The notes: generated from the sequence alone by a model not told the origin. Counted from the first letter of the stretch, positions 43,946 through 52,777 are shown. The stretch: 64,000 nt of DNA from JBFLYH01 sp964630235 (GCA_964630235.1 CAZVUO010000001.1:558001-622000), one strand, 5' to 3'. Translations and numbers: made by a program.

Positions 43946-44338
43946 TTTTTGTTCCTCCTTAAGGGTTTTGGGAAATACGTTTCGAACTGCATGAAGTTTT
44001 CCATCACCTTGACTGCGTTTGGATCGGACGCATCACCCCCTGGAGCCCCCCAGCGAAAGAGCCCCTTTAGGGGCCATGGGCCGGGGCAACCCGGAAAGTA
44101 GTTAAAATCCTGCTGATTCGCCTGGCAACATCCTGCCATGCCCGATCCCCGCTTGCGAATTCTGGTTACACGGGCAACAGGCAGTACAGGACTGATCATA
44201 ACCTTAAAAACCTGGTAAAGTATTGGACAATTTTAACACTAACCAAATGCTAATAAAAGGTTTTTATGGAAAAAAGTTGCGCAGCCCTCTGTCCATAGAG
44301 TATTGTAGAGGCCAGTTTTCCGCCGGAGGAGCCCTTCT
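43946..44338. repeat. Leader of the outer-membrane gene with structured repeat copy F (minus strand)
   Basis: No gene is supported here. On the minus strand about 44160-44030 reads GCGGGGATCGGGCATGGCAG, then GGATGTTGCCAGG, a CCGGG-GCAA-CCCGG hairpin (44081-44094), a GCCCCT-TT-AGGGGC hairpin (44061-44074) and GGGGGGCTCC. This follows the order of blocks in copies A-E. It points towards the outer-membrane gene. On the plus strand TTGCGC (44277) and TATTGT (44301), 18 bp apart, form a weak folD promoter. Confidence 0.5.
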
Positions 44339-45199
44339 GTGCCAGCCCAGGTGATTGACGGAAAAGCCCAGGCATCCAGCATCTGTGCCGCGCTACAGGG
44401 CGAGGTGGCCGCTTTCCGGGACCGGTTCGGCCGGCCGCCCGGCCTGGCCGTGGTGCAGGCGGGCGACGACGAGGCTTCGAAGATCTACGTGCGCGGCAAG
44501 CGCAAACGGGCCCTGGAGCTGGGGTTCCACGCCCTGACCGAGGACTACCCGGAGACCATTGCGGAAGAAGACCTGCTGGCCGTGATCAGCCGGCTCAACG
44601 CAGACCCGGCGGTGGACGGGATCCTGGTCCAGCTGCCCTTGCCCCGGGGCATTTCCAGCGAGCGGATGCTGGCCGCGGTGGACCCGGACAAGGACGTGGA
44701 CGGATTTCATCCGGCGAACATGGGCAGGCTCCTGGCCGGGCACCCGCGTTTTGTGCCCTGCACGGCCGCCGGGATCATGCACCTGATCCGCTCCACGGGC
44801 ATCTCGCTTTCCGGGAAAAAGGCCGTGGTGGTGGGCCGGTCGAACATCGTGGGCAAGCCCACGGCCCTCTTGCTGCTCCACGAGCATGCCACGGTCACCT
44901 TGTGCCATTCCCGCACCCGGGACCTGGCAGCCGAATGCCGGACCGCGGACGTGCTGGTGGTGGCCGTGGGCAAGAAATACTGCATTGTGGGCGATTTTAT
45001 CAAGCCCGGCGCCGTGGTGATTGACGTGGGCATCAACCGCGAGGAAAGCGGGCTGTGCGGGGACGTGGCTTTTGACCAGGCCCGGGAACGGGCGGCGTTT
45101 ATCACGCCCGTGCCCGGCGGGGTGGGCCCCATGACCATTGCCATGCTGATGACCAACACTTTACACGCCGCCCAGCGGCGGGAGGAGCAACGCGCATGA
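44339..45199 (+). CDS. folD: Bifunctional methylenetetrahydrofolate dehydrogenase/cyclohydrolase
   Basis: 286 aa from a GTG with GGAGGAG upstream. Seen: ASKIYVRGKRKRALELG with the catalytic Lys of the YVxxKxK motif, ILVQLPLP, DPDKDVDGFHPANMGRL, VVVGRSNIVGKPTALLLL and FITPVPGGVGPMTIAML. It interconverts methylene-, methenyl- and formyl-THF with NADP. The stop overlaps the LOG-family gene by 4 bp. Confidence 0.95.
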   Translation: MPAQVIDGKAQASSICAALQGEVAAFRDRFGRPPGLAVVQAGDDEASKIYVRGKRKRALELGFHALTEDYPETIAEEDLLAVISRLNADPAVDGILVQLPLPRGISSERMLAAVDPDKDVDGFHPANMGRLLAGHPRFVPCTAAGIMHLIRSTGISLSGKKAVVVGRSNIVGKPTALLLLHEHATVTLCHSRTRDLAAECRTADVLVVAVGKKYCIVGDFIKPGAVVIDVGINREESGLCGDVAFDQARERAAFITPVPGGVGPMTIAMLMTNTLHAAQRREEQRA

Positions 45200-45921
45200 G
45201 CCGTACAACGCCCCGGATCAAGGGGCCCTTGGATGTCAAACAATACCTCAACCGCCATATGCGGGGGCGAGACCTGTTCGACGAGGATTCCTGGCGCGTG
45301 TTCCGTATCATGTCCGAATTCGTGGATGGGTTCGAACTTATGTCGAAGATCGGGCCGGCGGTGACCATTTTCGGCTCGGCTCGGGCGAAAACCGGAAGCC
45401 GGGAATACCAGCTCGCCCGCGCCATCGCCGCCAAGCTCGCCAAGGCCGGGTTTGCCGTGATTACCGGCGGCGGGCCGGGGATCATGGAGGCGGCCAACCG
45501 GGGCGCGTTCGAGGCCGGCGGCCTCTCCGTGGGGCTCAACATCGAACTGCCCGAGGAACAGCGCGTCAACCCCTACGTCAACCTGCCCCTGGGGTTCAGG
45601 TATTTCTTTGTCCGCAAGGTTATGTTCATCAAATACGCTTCAGCCGCGGTGATCATGCCCGGCGGCATGGGCACCATGGACGAGTGTTTTGAGCTGATGA
45701 CCCTCATCCAGACCGAAAAAGTACGGCCTTTCCCGGTGATCCTCGTGGGCGGCGACTACTGGCGCACTTTGCAGAAGTGGATGGAAAGCCAAATGATCAA
45801 GCGAGGCATGCTGGCGGCCCGGGAGCTCAAGCTGTTCCGCATCCTGGACGATCCCGAGGCCATTGTCCGCGAGATTAAACGGCACCCTGGCTTGAAAGGC
45901 AAGCGCAAGGAGAATTTCTGA
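45196..45921 (+). CDS. LOG-family (TIGR00730-type) protein
   Basis: 241 aa with the Rossmann-like LOG motifs GGGPGIMEAANRGAF and PGGMGTMDECFE (PGGxGT). The family includes cytokinin-riboside phosphoribohydrolases and nucleotide-monophosphate hydrolases (PpnN-like); the substrate here is not readable. A ~55-residue N-terminal extension (SWRVFRIMSEFVDGFE) is typical of the bacterial type. Coupled to folD by ATGA, and followed by repeat copies A and B. Confidence 0.85.
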   Translation: MSRTTPRIKGPLDVKQYLNRHMRGRDLFDEDSWRVFRIMSEFVDGFELMSKIGPAVTIFGSARAKTGSREYQLARAIAAKLAKAGFAVITGGGPGIMEAANRGAFEAGGLSVGLNIELPEEQRVNPYVNLPLGFRYFFVRKVMFIKYASAAVIMPGGMGTMDECFELMTLIQTEKVRPFPVILVGGDYWRTLQKWMESQMIKRGMLAARELKLFRILDDPEAIVREIKRHPGLKGKRKENF

Positions 45922-45938
45922 CGCCGGCAGGTTTGCGG

Positions 45939-46057
45939 CCATCCCCTCCGCAGGAGGGTGAATGCGGAATGATTGCTCCGGGGATGTCGCCAAGAGGAGG
46001 TAACGAGGGGTGCAGTTGATACCCCGGGCCCTTCGGCCGGTGGGCTCCATGGTCGCG
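45939..46057 (+). repeat. Structured dispersed repeat, copy A
   Basis: Order of blocks: CCATCCCCTCCGCAGGAGGG (a CCTCC/GGAGG dyad), GTGAATGCGGAATGATTGCT, CCGGGGATGTCGCCAAGAGG, then an ACCCCGGG-type hairpin and GGGCTCCATGG. Copies B (46190) and C (47448) follow the same order with >80% identity by eye. Confidence 0.78.
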
Positions 46058-46189
46058 TGCCACGGAAAGCCCCTAAAATACAGGATAAAACCGCAACTGC
46101 CAGCCGCGGATCTGCCCGGCGCCAGTCTGACATTGACAGGGCCGCGCCGGTTTTGATAGGATGACTGCCTTATTTTGTCCTGCAACGCC

Positions 46190-46318
46190 ACCATCCCCTC
46201 CGCAGGAGGGTGAATGCGGAATCGCTGCTCCGGGGATGTCGCCAAGAAGGGGCAGCGAGGGTTGAAGTTGGTACCCCGGCCGTAGGTCCCTGTGGGAGCC
46301 CTTTGGCCAGGGGCTCGA
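46190..46318 (+). repeat. Structured dispersed repeat, copy B
   Basis: Same blocks as copy A (CCATCCCCTCCGCAGGAGGG, GAATGCGGAATCGCTGCTCC, GGGGATGTCGCC), ending in a CCCCGGCC...GGCCAGGGG hairpin and CTCGACC. It precedes the polyprenyl synthase gene; the open frame running into it is fortuitous. Confidence 0.78.
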
Positions 46319-46365
46319 CCGCCTGGGATGCTGAGAAATCCGGTTTTATCCAAGCGAGGCTGAGC

Positions 46366-47325
46366 ATGGGTGCGCGAGGAGCGGTCCGGTTGTCTGCGCT
46401 GGCAAGGGTGGACCATCGGCTGCGGGGTTTTCTGCGCACGCCGGATCCGTGGCTGCGCCGGCTGCTGGGCATGGCCAGCCTGACCCGGGGCAAGCGCCTG
46501 CGGGCGCAGCTGACGCTCCTGGCCGCCAGGTTATGCGGCCGGGTGACTCCGGCGGCTTATCAGCTGGCCGCGGTGCTGGAACTGTTTCACGCCGCCACGC
46601 TTCTGCATGACGACGTGCTGGATGAGGCGAGCCGGCGCCGGCACCGGCGCACGCTCAACGACCACTTCGGCAACAGCGTGGCGGTACTGGCCGGCGACTA
46701 CCTGTTCACCCAGGTGATGCGGGTCGCGTTCGCCGAGCTGCCGCCGCGGGTCCAGACCGAACTGGCCCGCACCGCGCAGCAGGTTTGCCTGGGCGAGATC
46801 GCCGAACAGCGGTTCCGCGGCCGGGTGTCGCTGACCGCGCAGCAATACCAGCAGGTTATCGCGCAAAAGACCGCCAGCCTGTTCGCGGCCTGCGGCGCGG
46901 GCGGGGCCATGCTCGCGGACGCGACGCCCAGGCAGGTTGAGCGCTTGCGCTGTTTCGGGCTGAACGTGGGGCTGGCGTTTCAGATCCAGGATGACCTGCT
47001 GGACCTGACCAGCCGGCCTGGGCGTATCGGCAAACCCGTGGGCGCGGATTTCAAGGCCGGCTACCTGACCCTGCCTGTGATCCTGGGCTTGCGGCAGCTG
47101 CGTGTCCAGCGGCGCCAGGCGCTGCTGCGGGCCTTGCGCCAGGGCGAAGCCGGTTTATCCAAAGTGAGAAGCCTGCTGGCCGGCACCGAGGCCTTTGGCC
47201 GGACCGCGGCCGCGGCCCGGGATTTGGTCCAAACCGCGGAGCGCAGTCTGGACGGGTTTCCCGCCTCGCCGGCCAAGCGCCAGTTACTGGCTCTGGCCCG
47301 GCTGGCCGTGGAGCGCGACCGGTAA
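46366..47325 (+). CDS. Polyprenyl (prenyl diphosphate) synthase
   Basis: 319 aa from the ATG at 46366; an earlier in-frame ATG at 46210 lies inside repeat B. First Asp-rich motif DDVLD (82-86, in LLHDDVLDEASRRRHRRT), second DDLLD (209-213, in QIQDDLLDLT). LRAQLTLLAARL and GDYLFTQVM are also typical of IspB/HepT-like long-chain synthases, which make the side chain of quinones. The second motif is DDLLD followed by Leu-Thr, as in octaprenyl or heptaprenyl enzymes. The nearby complex I operon uses quinone, a plausible link. Confidence 0.88.
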   Translation: MGARGAVRLSALARVDHRLRGFLRTPDPWLRRLLGMASLTRGKRLRAQLTLLAARLCGRVTPAAYQLAAVLELFHAATLLHDDVLDEASRRRHRRTLNDHFGNSVAVLAGDYLFTQVMRVAFAELPPRVQTELARTAQQVCLGEIAEQRFRGRVSLTAQQYQQVIAQKTASLFAACGAGGAMLADATPRQVERLRCFGLNVGLAFQIQDDLLDLTSRPGRIGKPVGADFKAGYLTLPVILGLRQLRVQRRQALLRALRQGEAGLSKVRSLLAGTEAFGRTAAAARDLVQTAERSLDGFPASPAKRQLLALARLAVERDR

Positions 47326-47352
47326 CACCGTATCCGGGCATTGTTCTTTGAT

Positions 47353-47571
47353 GTCATCGCGAGGAGCCCTGTTTTAGTCGGCGGGCGACGAAGCGATCTC
47401 GCGCTGGGTGCAGAACCCCTGATAAACGGGATGGCCACGCTCCCTTTCCCCTCCGCAGGAGAGTGAATGCGGAATCGCTGCTCCGGGGATGTCGCCAAGA
47501 GGGGGTAGCGAGGGGTGAAGTTGGTACCCCGGGCTTTGCCCGGGGGGGGCTCCCTGGTCGCTCGCAGTGAC
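47353..47571. repeat. MITE-like element, copy 3, enclosing structured repeat C
   Basis: Begins GTCATCGCGAGGAGCCC and ends CGCAGTGAC (imperfect terminal inverted repeats), as in copies 1 and 2, but 219 bp long because the structured repeat (47448-47562) lies inside. It includes CGACGAAGCGATCTC near the left end. It fills the gap before nuoA. Confidence 0.65.
47448..47562 (+). repeat. Structured dispersed repeat, copy C
   Basis: CCCCTCCGCAGGAGAGTGAA, TGCGGAATCGCTGCTCCGGG, GATGTCGCCAAGAGGGGGTA, then the perfect hairpin CCCCGGGC-TTT-GCCCGGGG (47527-47545) and GGGGCTCCCTGG. Compared with copy E (CCGCGGGC-TGC-GCCCGCGG) a base pair has flipped C-G to G-C, so the stem is conserved by covariation. 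Confidence 0.8.
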
Positions 47572-47623
47572 CGATACGAGGGATTATTTAGCCTAAAGGC
47601 CGCACAATAGAGGAGTCGTTCCC

Positions 47624-47986
47624 TTGACCACCCTCGGTCCTTACAGTACGATCGTGATCGCCCTGGTCATCGGCCTGGCGTGCCTGATCGCCGGCGCCTG
47701 GGCTTCCTGGTTTTTCCGGCCCATGAACCCCACGCCCGTGAAGCTGGAGCCGTACGAGTGCGGGGAACCCACCGTTGGTCCGGCCTGGGTGCGCTTCCGT
47801 CCCATGTTCTATTTGGTGGCCCTGGTGTTCGTCATTTTCGACGTGGAAGCCATCTTCTTGTTTCCCTGGGCCGTGGCGTTTGTCCACCTGGGCTGGCCGG
47901 CCCTGCTGGAGATGACGGTGTTCATCGCAATCCTTCTGCTGGGACTGGCCTATGCCTGGCGCAAAGGAGCTTTGCAGTGGCGGTAG
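47624..47986 (+). CDS. nuoA: NADH-quinone oxidoreductase subunit A
   Basis: 120 aa from a TTG with AGAGGAG 8 bp upstream. Three TM spans and the hallmark YECGEPTVGPAWVRFRPMFYLVALVFVIFDVEAIFLFPWAV (Cys in the TM1-2 loop, FDVE in TM2). Membrane-arm subunit of complex I. First gene of an eleven-subunit operon; overlaps nuoB by 10 bp. Confidence 0.95.
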   Translation: MTTLGPYSTIVIALVIGLACLIAGAWASWFFRPMNPTPVKLEPYECGEPTVGPAWVRFRPMFYLVALVFVIFDVEAIFLFPWAVAFVHLGWPALLEMTVFIAILLLGLAYAWRKGALQWR

Positions 47987-48513
47987 TGGATAAGTGGGTC
48001 GGTTGGGTGGAGAAGTTCCCCGGAGGCGGCATCGCGCTCACCACCGCGGAATTCTTTATCAACTGGGGGCGCAAGAACTCCCTGTGGCCGCTCACCTTCG
48101 GCCTCTCCTGCTGCGCCATCGAGATGTTCTGCACCGGCGCGCCCCGCTTCGACTGGGCCCGTCTGGGCAACGAAGTGCTGCGGGCTTCGCCCCGGCAGGC
48201 GGACATGATGGTGGTGGCGGGAACGGTCTGCTGGAAAATGGCGCCGCGCCTCGTGCGGCTGTATGAACAGCTGGCCGAGCCCAAGTACGTGATCGCCATG
48301 GGCGCTTGCGCGGTCTCGGGCGGCCCGTTTACTTATGATTCCTACGGAACCGTGCGGGGGGTGGACCAGCTGATCCCCGTGGACGTCTATCTGCCCGGCT
48401 GTCCGCCGCGGCCCGAAGCCCTGCTGGACGCGGTTCTGGCCCTGGAGAAAAAAATTTCGCGCGAACGCCTGCCCGGCCGCAAACCTTTGGAGCAACCCGC
48501 AGATGCCCGATAG
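47977..48513 (+). CDS. nuoB: NADH-quinone oxidoreductase subunit B (cluster N2)
   Basis: 178 aa from a GTG with AAAGGAG upstream. The four N2 [4Fe-4S] ligands are seen: the tandem Cys in LSCCAIEM, the Cys in AGTVCWKM and the Cys in LPGCPPRPEAL. MGACAVSGGPF is also conserved. It passes electrons to quinone at the junction of the two arms. Confidence 0.96.
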   Translation: MAVVDKWVGWVEKFPGGGIALTTAEFFINWGRKNSLWPLTFGLSCCAIEMFCTGAPRFDWARLGNEVLRASPRQADMMVVAGTVCWKMAPRLVRLYEQLAEPKYVIAMGACAVSGGPFTYDSYGTVRGVDQLIPVDVYLPGCPPRPEALLDAVLALEKKISRERLPGRKPLEQPADAR

Positions 48514-48970
48514 TCTGGTTGTACAGCTGCAAGCCGCGTTTCCCGGCGCCCAGGTCAGCGAGCAGGGCGGGTTCGGCCCGCTCCTGCAGCTCGCCTCGGC
48601 CGACGCCCTGCCCGCGGCCTGCGCGACCCTTGCCAGCCAGCCTGAGTGCGGCTGGGATGTCATCGAGGATTACACGGCCCGCGACCTTGGAGGCGCCTTT
48701 GAACTGGTGCTGCACCTGGTCTCCGGGGCGGACATCCGGCGCCGGCTGACGGTGAAAGCGCCGGTTCCCCGGGACGCGGCCCAGGCGCCGAGCCTGGTGG
48801 GGCGCTTCGGCTGCGCCGAGTGGTACGAACGGGAGATTTTCGACCTCTTCGGCATCCGCTTCAGCGGCCACCCGGACCTGCGCCGGATCCTGCTGCCCGA
48901 AGACTGGAACGGCCACCCGCTGCGCAAAGACTATCAAGACGCGCGCCTGCTCAAGCGCGCGGGGAACTGA
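48503..48970 (+). CDS. nuoC: NADH-quinone oxidoreductase subunit C
   Basis: 155 aa; overlaps nuoB by 11 bp. The C-terminal signature WYEREIFDLFGIRFSGHPDLRRILLPEDW-GHPLRKDY is complete. Hydrophilic connecting subunit; not fused to nuoD as it is in enterobacteria. Confidence 0.94.
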   Translation: MPDSLVVQLQAAFPGAQVSEQGGFGPLLQLASADALPAACATLASQPECGWDVIEDYTARDLGGAFELVLHLVSGADIRRRLTVKAPVPRDAAQAPSLVGRFGCAEWYEREIFDLFGIRFSGHPDLRRILLPEDWNGHPLRKDYQDARLLKRAGN

Positions 48971-48971
48971 C

Positions 48972-50111
48972 ATGACCCCGCCGACCCCGCCGCTGCCCCT
49001 GGAACACGCCCCGGCCCTGGCCACCGAGACCCTCACCCTCAACATGGGCCCTCAGCATCCCAGCACCCACGGCGCCATGCGCCTGATCCTGAAGCTGGAC
49101 GGCGAACGCGTGGTGTCGGCCCAGCCGGATTTCGGGTACGTGCACCGCGGCATGGAAAAAATGGGCGAAGCCCTGACCTATTCCCAGTACATTTACCTGA
49201 CGGACCGTCTGGATTATCTCTCGGCCATGCTCAACGAGTGGTCGTACTGCCTGGCCTGCGAAGCCCTGGCCGGCATCCAGGTGCCGCGCCGGGCCGAATA
49301 CCTGCGCGTGATCGCGGGCGAACTCTGCCGGCTGAGCAGCCATCTGGTATGGTTGGGCAGCATGGGCATGGACCTGGGCGCGTTCACGCCGCTGACCTAC
49401 ACCTTCCGCGAGCGCGAGATGATCCTGGACCTGTTCGACTCACTCTGCGGCCAGCGCATGACCTTCAATTATTTCCGCATCGGCGGCGTGGTCCGGGACC
49501 TGCCGGCCGGGTTCGCGGACCAGGCCCGCGCCTTCCTGCGCTATTTCGAAAAACTGCCGGACATCTACGACCAATTGCTCTCGGACAACGCCATCTTCCT
49601 GGAACGCATGCGCGGCGTGGGGCGCCTGGACGCAGCCCTGGCCCGCTCCCACGCGGTCACCGGCCCCACCCTGCGCGGTTCGGGCGTGGCTCTGGACCTG
49701 CGGCGCAGCGAGCCGTATTCCGTTTACCCGGAATTCCAATTCGACGTGGTCACCCGGCCCGAGGGCGACGCGCTGGCCCGCTATCGCGTGCGCGTGGAGG
49801 AACTGCGCCAGAGCAGCCGCATCGTGGCCCAGGCCCTGGACGGCCTGCCCGCGGGCGACATCCTGGCGAAGGTCCCGCGGGTGTTCAAACCGCCCGTGGG
49901 CGAGGCCTACGCCCGCGTGGAATCCTCGCGCGGCATCCAGGGGTTTTATCTGGTTTCCGACGGCACGCCCAAACCCTCGCGCTGCCGCATCCGCGTGCCC
50001 AGTTTCGCCAATTTGTCCGTGCTGCCCCTGCTCCTGTCCGGCGTGAAGGTGGCCGACGTGGTGGCGATCCTCGGCAGCCTGGATTTCATCGTGCCGGAGA
50101 TTGACCGATGA
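48972..50111 (+). CDS. nuoD: NADH-quinone oxidoreductase subunit D
   Basis: 379 aa. Seen: LNMGPQHPSTHGAMRLILKLDGE, the quinone-site His in PQHPSTHG, YVHRGMEK, CEALAGIQVPRRAEYLRVI, and PPVGEAYARVESSRGIQGFYLVSDG. Lines the quinone pocket with NuoB. Its stop overlaps the nuoH start (ATGA). Confidence 0.96.
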   Translation: MTPPTPPLPLEHAPALATETLTLNMGPQHPSTHGAMRLILKLDGERVVSAQPDFGYVHRGMEKMGEALTYSQYIYLTDRLDYLSAMLNEWSYCLACEALAGIQVPRRAEYLRVIAGELCRLSSHLVWLGSMGMDLGAFTPLTYTFREREMILDLFDSLCGQRMTFNYFRIGGVVRDLPAGFADQARAFLRYFEKLPDIYDQLLSDNAIFLERMRGVGRLDAALARSHAVTGPTLRGSGVALDLRRSEPYSVYPEFQFDVVTRPEGDALARYRVRVEELRQSSRIVAQALDGLPAGDILAKVPRVFKPPVGEAYARVESSRGIQGFYLVSDGTPKPSRCRIRVPSFANLSVLPLLLSGVKVADVVAILGSLDFIVPEIDR

Positions 50112-51151
50112 GACTCCTGCCCGAAACCGCGGAATGGATCCGGATCAGCCGCGAGGGGCTCATGTCCCTCGCGTCCTCCCTGGGACTGGCTCCGGTGGTC
50201 GGCGAGGCCGCGGGCGCGGTCGTGCTCATGTTCGCGCTGTTCGGCCTGTGCGCCGTGGCGGTCATGGTTTTGGTGTACGGCGAGCGAAAAATCTCAGCTC
50301 ACATGCAGGCCCGGCTGGGTCCCATGCGCGTGGGCTGGCACGGCCTCCTGCAGCTCTTCGCCGACACCATCAAGCTCATCATCAAGGAGAGCGAGATCCC
50401 CCGCGCGGCGGAACGCGGCCTCTACCGCGCCGCGCCCTACGTGGTGTTCGTGGCCGGGTTCCTGGCCCTGGTCGCGCTGCCCTGGGACCGCGGGGTGGCG
50501 CCGGTCCAGCTCAACGTGGGCCTGCTGTACCTGCTCGCGGTAGGTACACCCGGGGTCCTGGGCATCCTGATCGCGGGCTGGAGCTCGGGCAACAAGTACT
50601 CCCTGCTGGGCGGCTTGCGATGCGCGGCGCAGATGATCAGTTTCGAAGTGCCGCTCGTGCTCTCGCTCCTGGGCGTGGTCATGCTGGCGCAGACCCTGGA
50701 CCTGCAGGGCCTGGTGGCCGGCCAGGCGCGCTGGCCTTACATTCTCCTGCAGCCGATCGGGTTCCTGGTGTTCCTGACCGCGGCCGTGGCCGAGACCAAC
50801 CGCAATCCTTTCGACATTCCGGAAGCGGAGTCCGAGCTGACCGCCGGCTTCCATACCGAATACGGCGGCATCCGCTTCGCGTATTTTTACCTGGCCGAGT
50901 ACGTGAACATGCTCGTGCTCTCCATGCTCGGGGCCACGCTGTTCCTCGGCGGCTGGCAGGGCCCGTGGCTGCCGGGCTGGTTCTGGATGCTGGCCAAGAC
51001 CGGCGCCATCCTGTTCCTGTTCTACTGGTTCCGCTGGACGTTTCCCCGGGTGCGTTCGGACCAACTCATGGACCTGAGCTGGAAGGTGCTGACGCCCCTG
51101 GCGTTCTTGAACATCCTGGTGACCGGCTTGGTGCTGGTCTTAATTAAATAA
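50108..51151 (+). CDS. nuoH: NADH-quinone oxidoreductase subunit H
   Basis: 347 aa, about eight TM spans. Conserved YGERKISAHMQARLGPMRVGWHGLLQLFADTIKLIIKE and the AETNRNPFDIPEAESELTAGFHTEYGG loop. Links the quinone site to the proton-pumping arm. A 28-bp palindrome separates it from nuoI. Confidence 0.96.
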   Translation: MRLLPETAEWIRISREGLMSLASSLGLAPVVGEAAGAVVLMFALFGLCAVAVMVLVYGERKISAHMQARLGPMRVGWHGLLQLFADTIKLIIKESEIPRAAERGLYRAAPYVVFVAGFLALVALPWDRGVAPVQLNVGLLYLLAVGTPGVLGILIAGWSSGNKYSLLGGLRCAAQMISFEVPLVLSLLGVVMLAQTLDLQGLVAGQARWPYILLQPIGFLVFLTAAVAETNRNPFDIPEAESELTAGFHTEYGGIRFAYFYLAEYVNMLVLSMLGATLFLGGWQGPWLPGWFWMLAKTGAILFLFYWFRWTFPRVRSDQLMDLSWKVLTPLAFLNILVTGLVLVLIK

Positions 51152-51153
51152 TT

Positions 51154-51181
51154 GCGGGGGCGTCCGGCCGGACGCCCCCGC
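51154..51181. repeat. 28-bp perfect loop-less palindrome between nuoH and nuoI
   Basis: Each arm is GCGGGGGCGTCCGG, flanked by AATT-like bases. There is no T-run, and it lies within an operon, so it may be an RNA-processing or stability element. Arms share GGGGCGT...ACGCCCC with the palindrome at 9639-9662. Confidence 0.85.
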
Positions 51182-51196
51182 GAATTGGAAAAGGAC

Positions 51197-51691
51197 ATGT
51201 CGCAATCGATCTTTTCCGAATCCTGGAACGCGGGCGCGAGCCTGGTCAAGGGCCTGTGGGTGACCCTGCGCCAGCTCTTCGCCAAGCCGTTCACCGTGCA
51301 GTACCCGGAGGAGCGCCTGACCTGGCCGGCGCGCAGCCGCGGCCGGCTGGTGCTGCCCCGGGACCCGGCGACCGGCAAGGACCGCTGCACGGCCTGCCTG
51401 CTGTGCCAGCGCACGTGCCCCAACGGTTCGATCGAGATCACGGTCGCGGCCAACGAGGCGGGGAAGCGGTACGCGGGAGATTTTCTGCATCACCTGGACC
51501 GCTGTTCCTTTTGCGGCCTGTGCACCGAGGTCTGCCCCTTCGACGCCCTGCGCATGTCGCACGAGCACGAGCTGGCGGTGTGGGACAAGGCGCGGCTGAA
51601 ACGGCATCTGCAGGCTGAACCCCTGATGTTCGGGGAAGCGTGGGACGGCGGGCTGCCGCAGCCCGCGGCCGGAAAGGCGAAAGACGCATGA
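51197..51691 (+). CDS. nuoI: NADH-quinone oxidoreductase subunit I
   Basis: 164 aa from the ATG at 51197 (AAAAGGA before it). Two ferredoxin-type motifs, CTACLLCQRTCP and CSFCGLCTEVCP, bind clusters N6a and N6b. The spacing between them and the following FDALRMSHE are normal. Overlaps nuoJ by 4 bp. Confidence 0.95.
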   Translation: MSQSIFSESWNAGASLVKGLWVTLRQLFAKPFTVQYPEERLTWPARSRGRLVLPRDPATGKDRCTACLLCQRTCPNGSIEITVAANEAGKRYAGDFLHHLDRCSFCGLCTEVCPFDALRMSHEHELAVWDKARLKRHLQAEPLMFGEAWDGGLPQPAAGKAKDA

Positions 51692-52182
51692 CCGCGACGG
51701 CCGTGGGATTCTGCCTCTTGAGCGCCGTGGCCGTGATCGCGGCCATTGTCCTGGTGGCCAGCCGCAACGTGTGGCACGCGGTCCTGGCCCTGGCCGTGGT
51801 CAGCCTGGCCGTGGCCGGCCTGATGCTGACCGTGTCCGCGGAATTCCTCGCCTTCGTGCTGGTCCTGGTCTACGTGGGCGCGGTGGTGGTGCTGGCGGTC
51901 TTTGCGATCCTGCTCACCGGCCATTTCGGCCGGAGCGCGCTGCCCAGCAGCAACGAGCTGACCGTGCTGGGCGGGCTCACGACCCTGGCGCTGACCGCGC
52001 TGGTGGCCGGGGTGCTCCTGGCCCAGCCCGGCGCCTCGGCCTCGGCCAAAGGCCAGTTCACGGTGCGGCAGCTGGGCGAGCTCCTGCTCGGGCCGTTCGT
52101 CCTGCCCTTCGAACTGGTATCCGTGCTGCTGCTCGCGGCGCTGGTGGGCGCGATCGTCATCGCACGCGGGAAGGAGGATTGA
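51688..52182 (+). CDS. nuoJ: NADH-quinone oxidoreductase subunit J
   Basis: 164 aa from the ATG at 51688 (ATGA overlap). Five TM spans, with the conserved NVWHAVLALAVVSLAVAGLML and FVLVLVYVGAVVVLAVFAILLTG blocks (TM3 with the pi-bulge region). Short C-terminal domain, as in many non-enteric complexes. Confidence 0.92.
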   Translation: MTATAVGFCLLSAVAVIAAIVLVASRNVWHAVLALAVVSLAVAGLMLTVSAEFLAFVLVLVYVGAVVVLAVFAILLTGHFGRSALPSSNELTVLGGLTTLALTALVAGVLLAQPGASASAKGQFTVRQLGELLLGPFVLPFELVSVLLLAALVGAIVIARGKED

Positions 52183-52184
52183 AC

Positions 52185-52493
52185 ATGCCCGCTCTCGGCC
52201 TGGAACATTACCTCCTGGTCTCCAGCCTGCTGTTCGGTCTGGGTCTGTTCGGCGCGGTTACGCGGCGGCATGCCGTGGCCCTGCTGCTCTCCGTGGAGCT
52301 GATCATGCTGGCCGTGGCCCTCAACTTCGCGGCCGCTTCCCATTACCTGGGCCACGCGGCCGGCCAGGTCTTCGCGGTCTTTGTCATTACCGTGGCCGCG
52401 GCCGAGGCCGCGGTCGGACTGGCCGTGGTGATCGCCATTTACCGCACGCAGCAGGACGCGGACCTCGACCGTCTGAACATCCTGCAGGGTTGA
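52185..52493 (+). CDS. nuoK: NADH-quinone oxidoreductase subunit K
   Basis: 102 aa, three TM spans. The essential Glu residues of the TM2/TM3 pair are in VELIMLAVALNF and VAAAEAAVGLAVVIAIYR. It ends with the typical DLDRLNILQG. Two bases after nuoJ. Confidence 0.95.
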   Translation: MPALGLEHYLLVSSLLFGLGLFGAVTRRHAVALLLSVELIMLAVALNFAAASHYLGHAAGQVFAVFVITVAAAEAAVGLAVVIAIYRTQQDADLDRLNILQG

Positions 52494-52516
52494 TCCTGAT
52501 ACGGGAGGCTTGACCG

Positions 52517-52777
52517 ATGAAAACGTTCACGGGCACGACCTGGAAATGGTTCGCGGGTTTGTTCATGGCCGGCGCGGGGTTGGTCTGTTTGGCCGCGGGG
52601 TGCTGCACGCCGCAGCGCTGGACCGAGGGGGATCCCCAGCAACCCACGCCCCTGCCCACGCCGATCGTTCTGGAGCGGATCGAGATCGGCATCGGGACCA
52701 CTGTAACTGCCGAAGCAGTGGCCACGACCGTGAACGCCGAAGGCTCAGGGAACACGACCGGCGCGGCAGGGCAATGA
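52517..52777 (+). CDS. Small lipoprotein encoded inside the nuo operon
   Basis: 86 aa with GGGAGG before the ATG. The N-terminus has a hydrophobic stretch ending LAAGCCTPQ, a lipobox-like site (Cys29 or Cys30; -3 is Ala, a slightly weak match). The mature ~55 residues are Pro-, Thr- and Gly-rich with an IEIGIGTTVTAEAVATTVNA segment and no recognised domain. Positioned between nuoK and nuoL, same strand, so co-transcribed with complex I. No known complex I subunit corresponds to it. Confidence 0.6.
   Translation: MKTFTGTTWKWFAGLFMAGAGLVCLAAGCCTPQRWTEGDPQQPTPLPTPIVLERIEIGIGTTVTAEAVATTVNAEGSGNTTGAAGQ

Noticed and set aside
43942..44199. 85-codon minus-strand frame before the outer-membrane gene
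   Set aside because: No ribosome binding site that fits, and the DNA is a structured repeat (copy F).
43946..44200. Known riboswitch (c-di-GMP, cobalamin) in the outer-membrane gene leader
   Set aside because: Hairpins are present, but I could not match any consensus core; the blocks fit the dispersed repeat family better.
46210..46365. N-terminal extension of the polyprenyl synthase
   Set aside because: This part is repeat copy B; enzyme similarity begins after the ATG at 46366.
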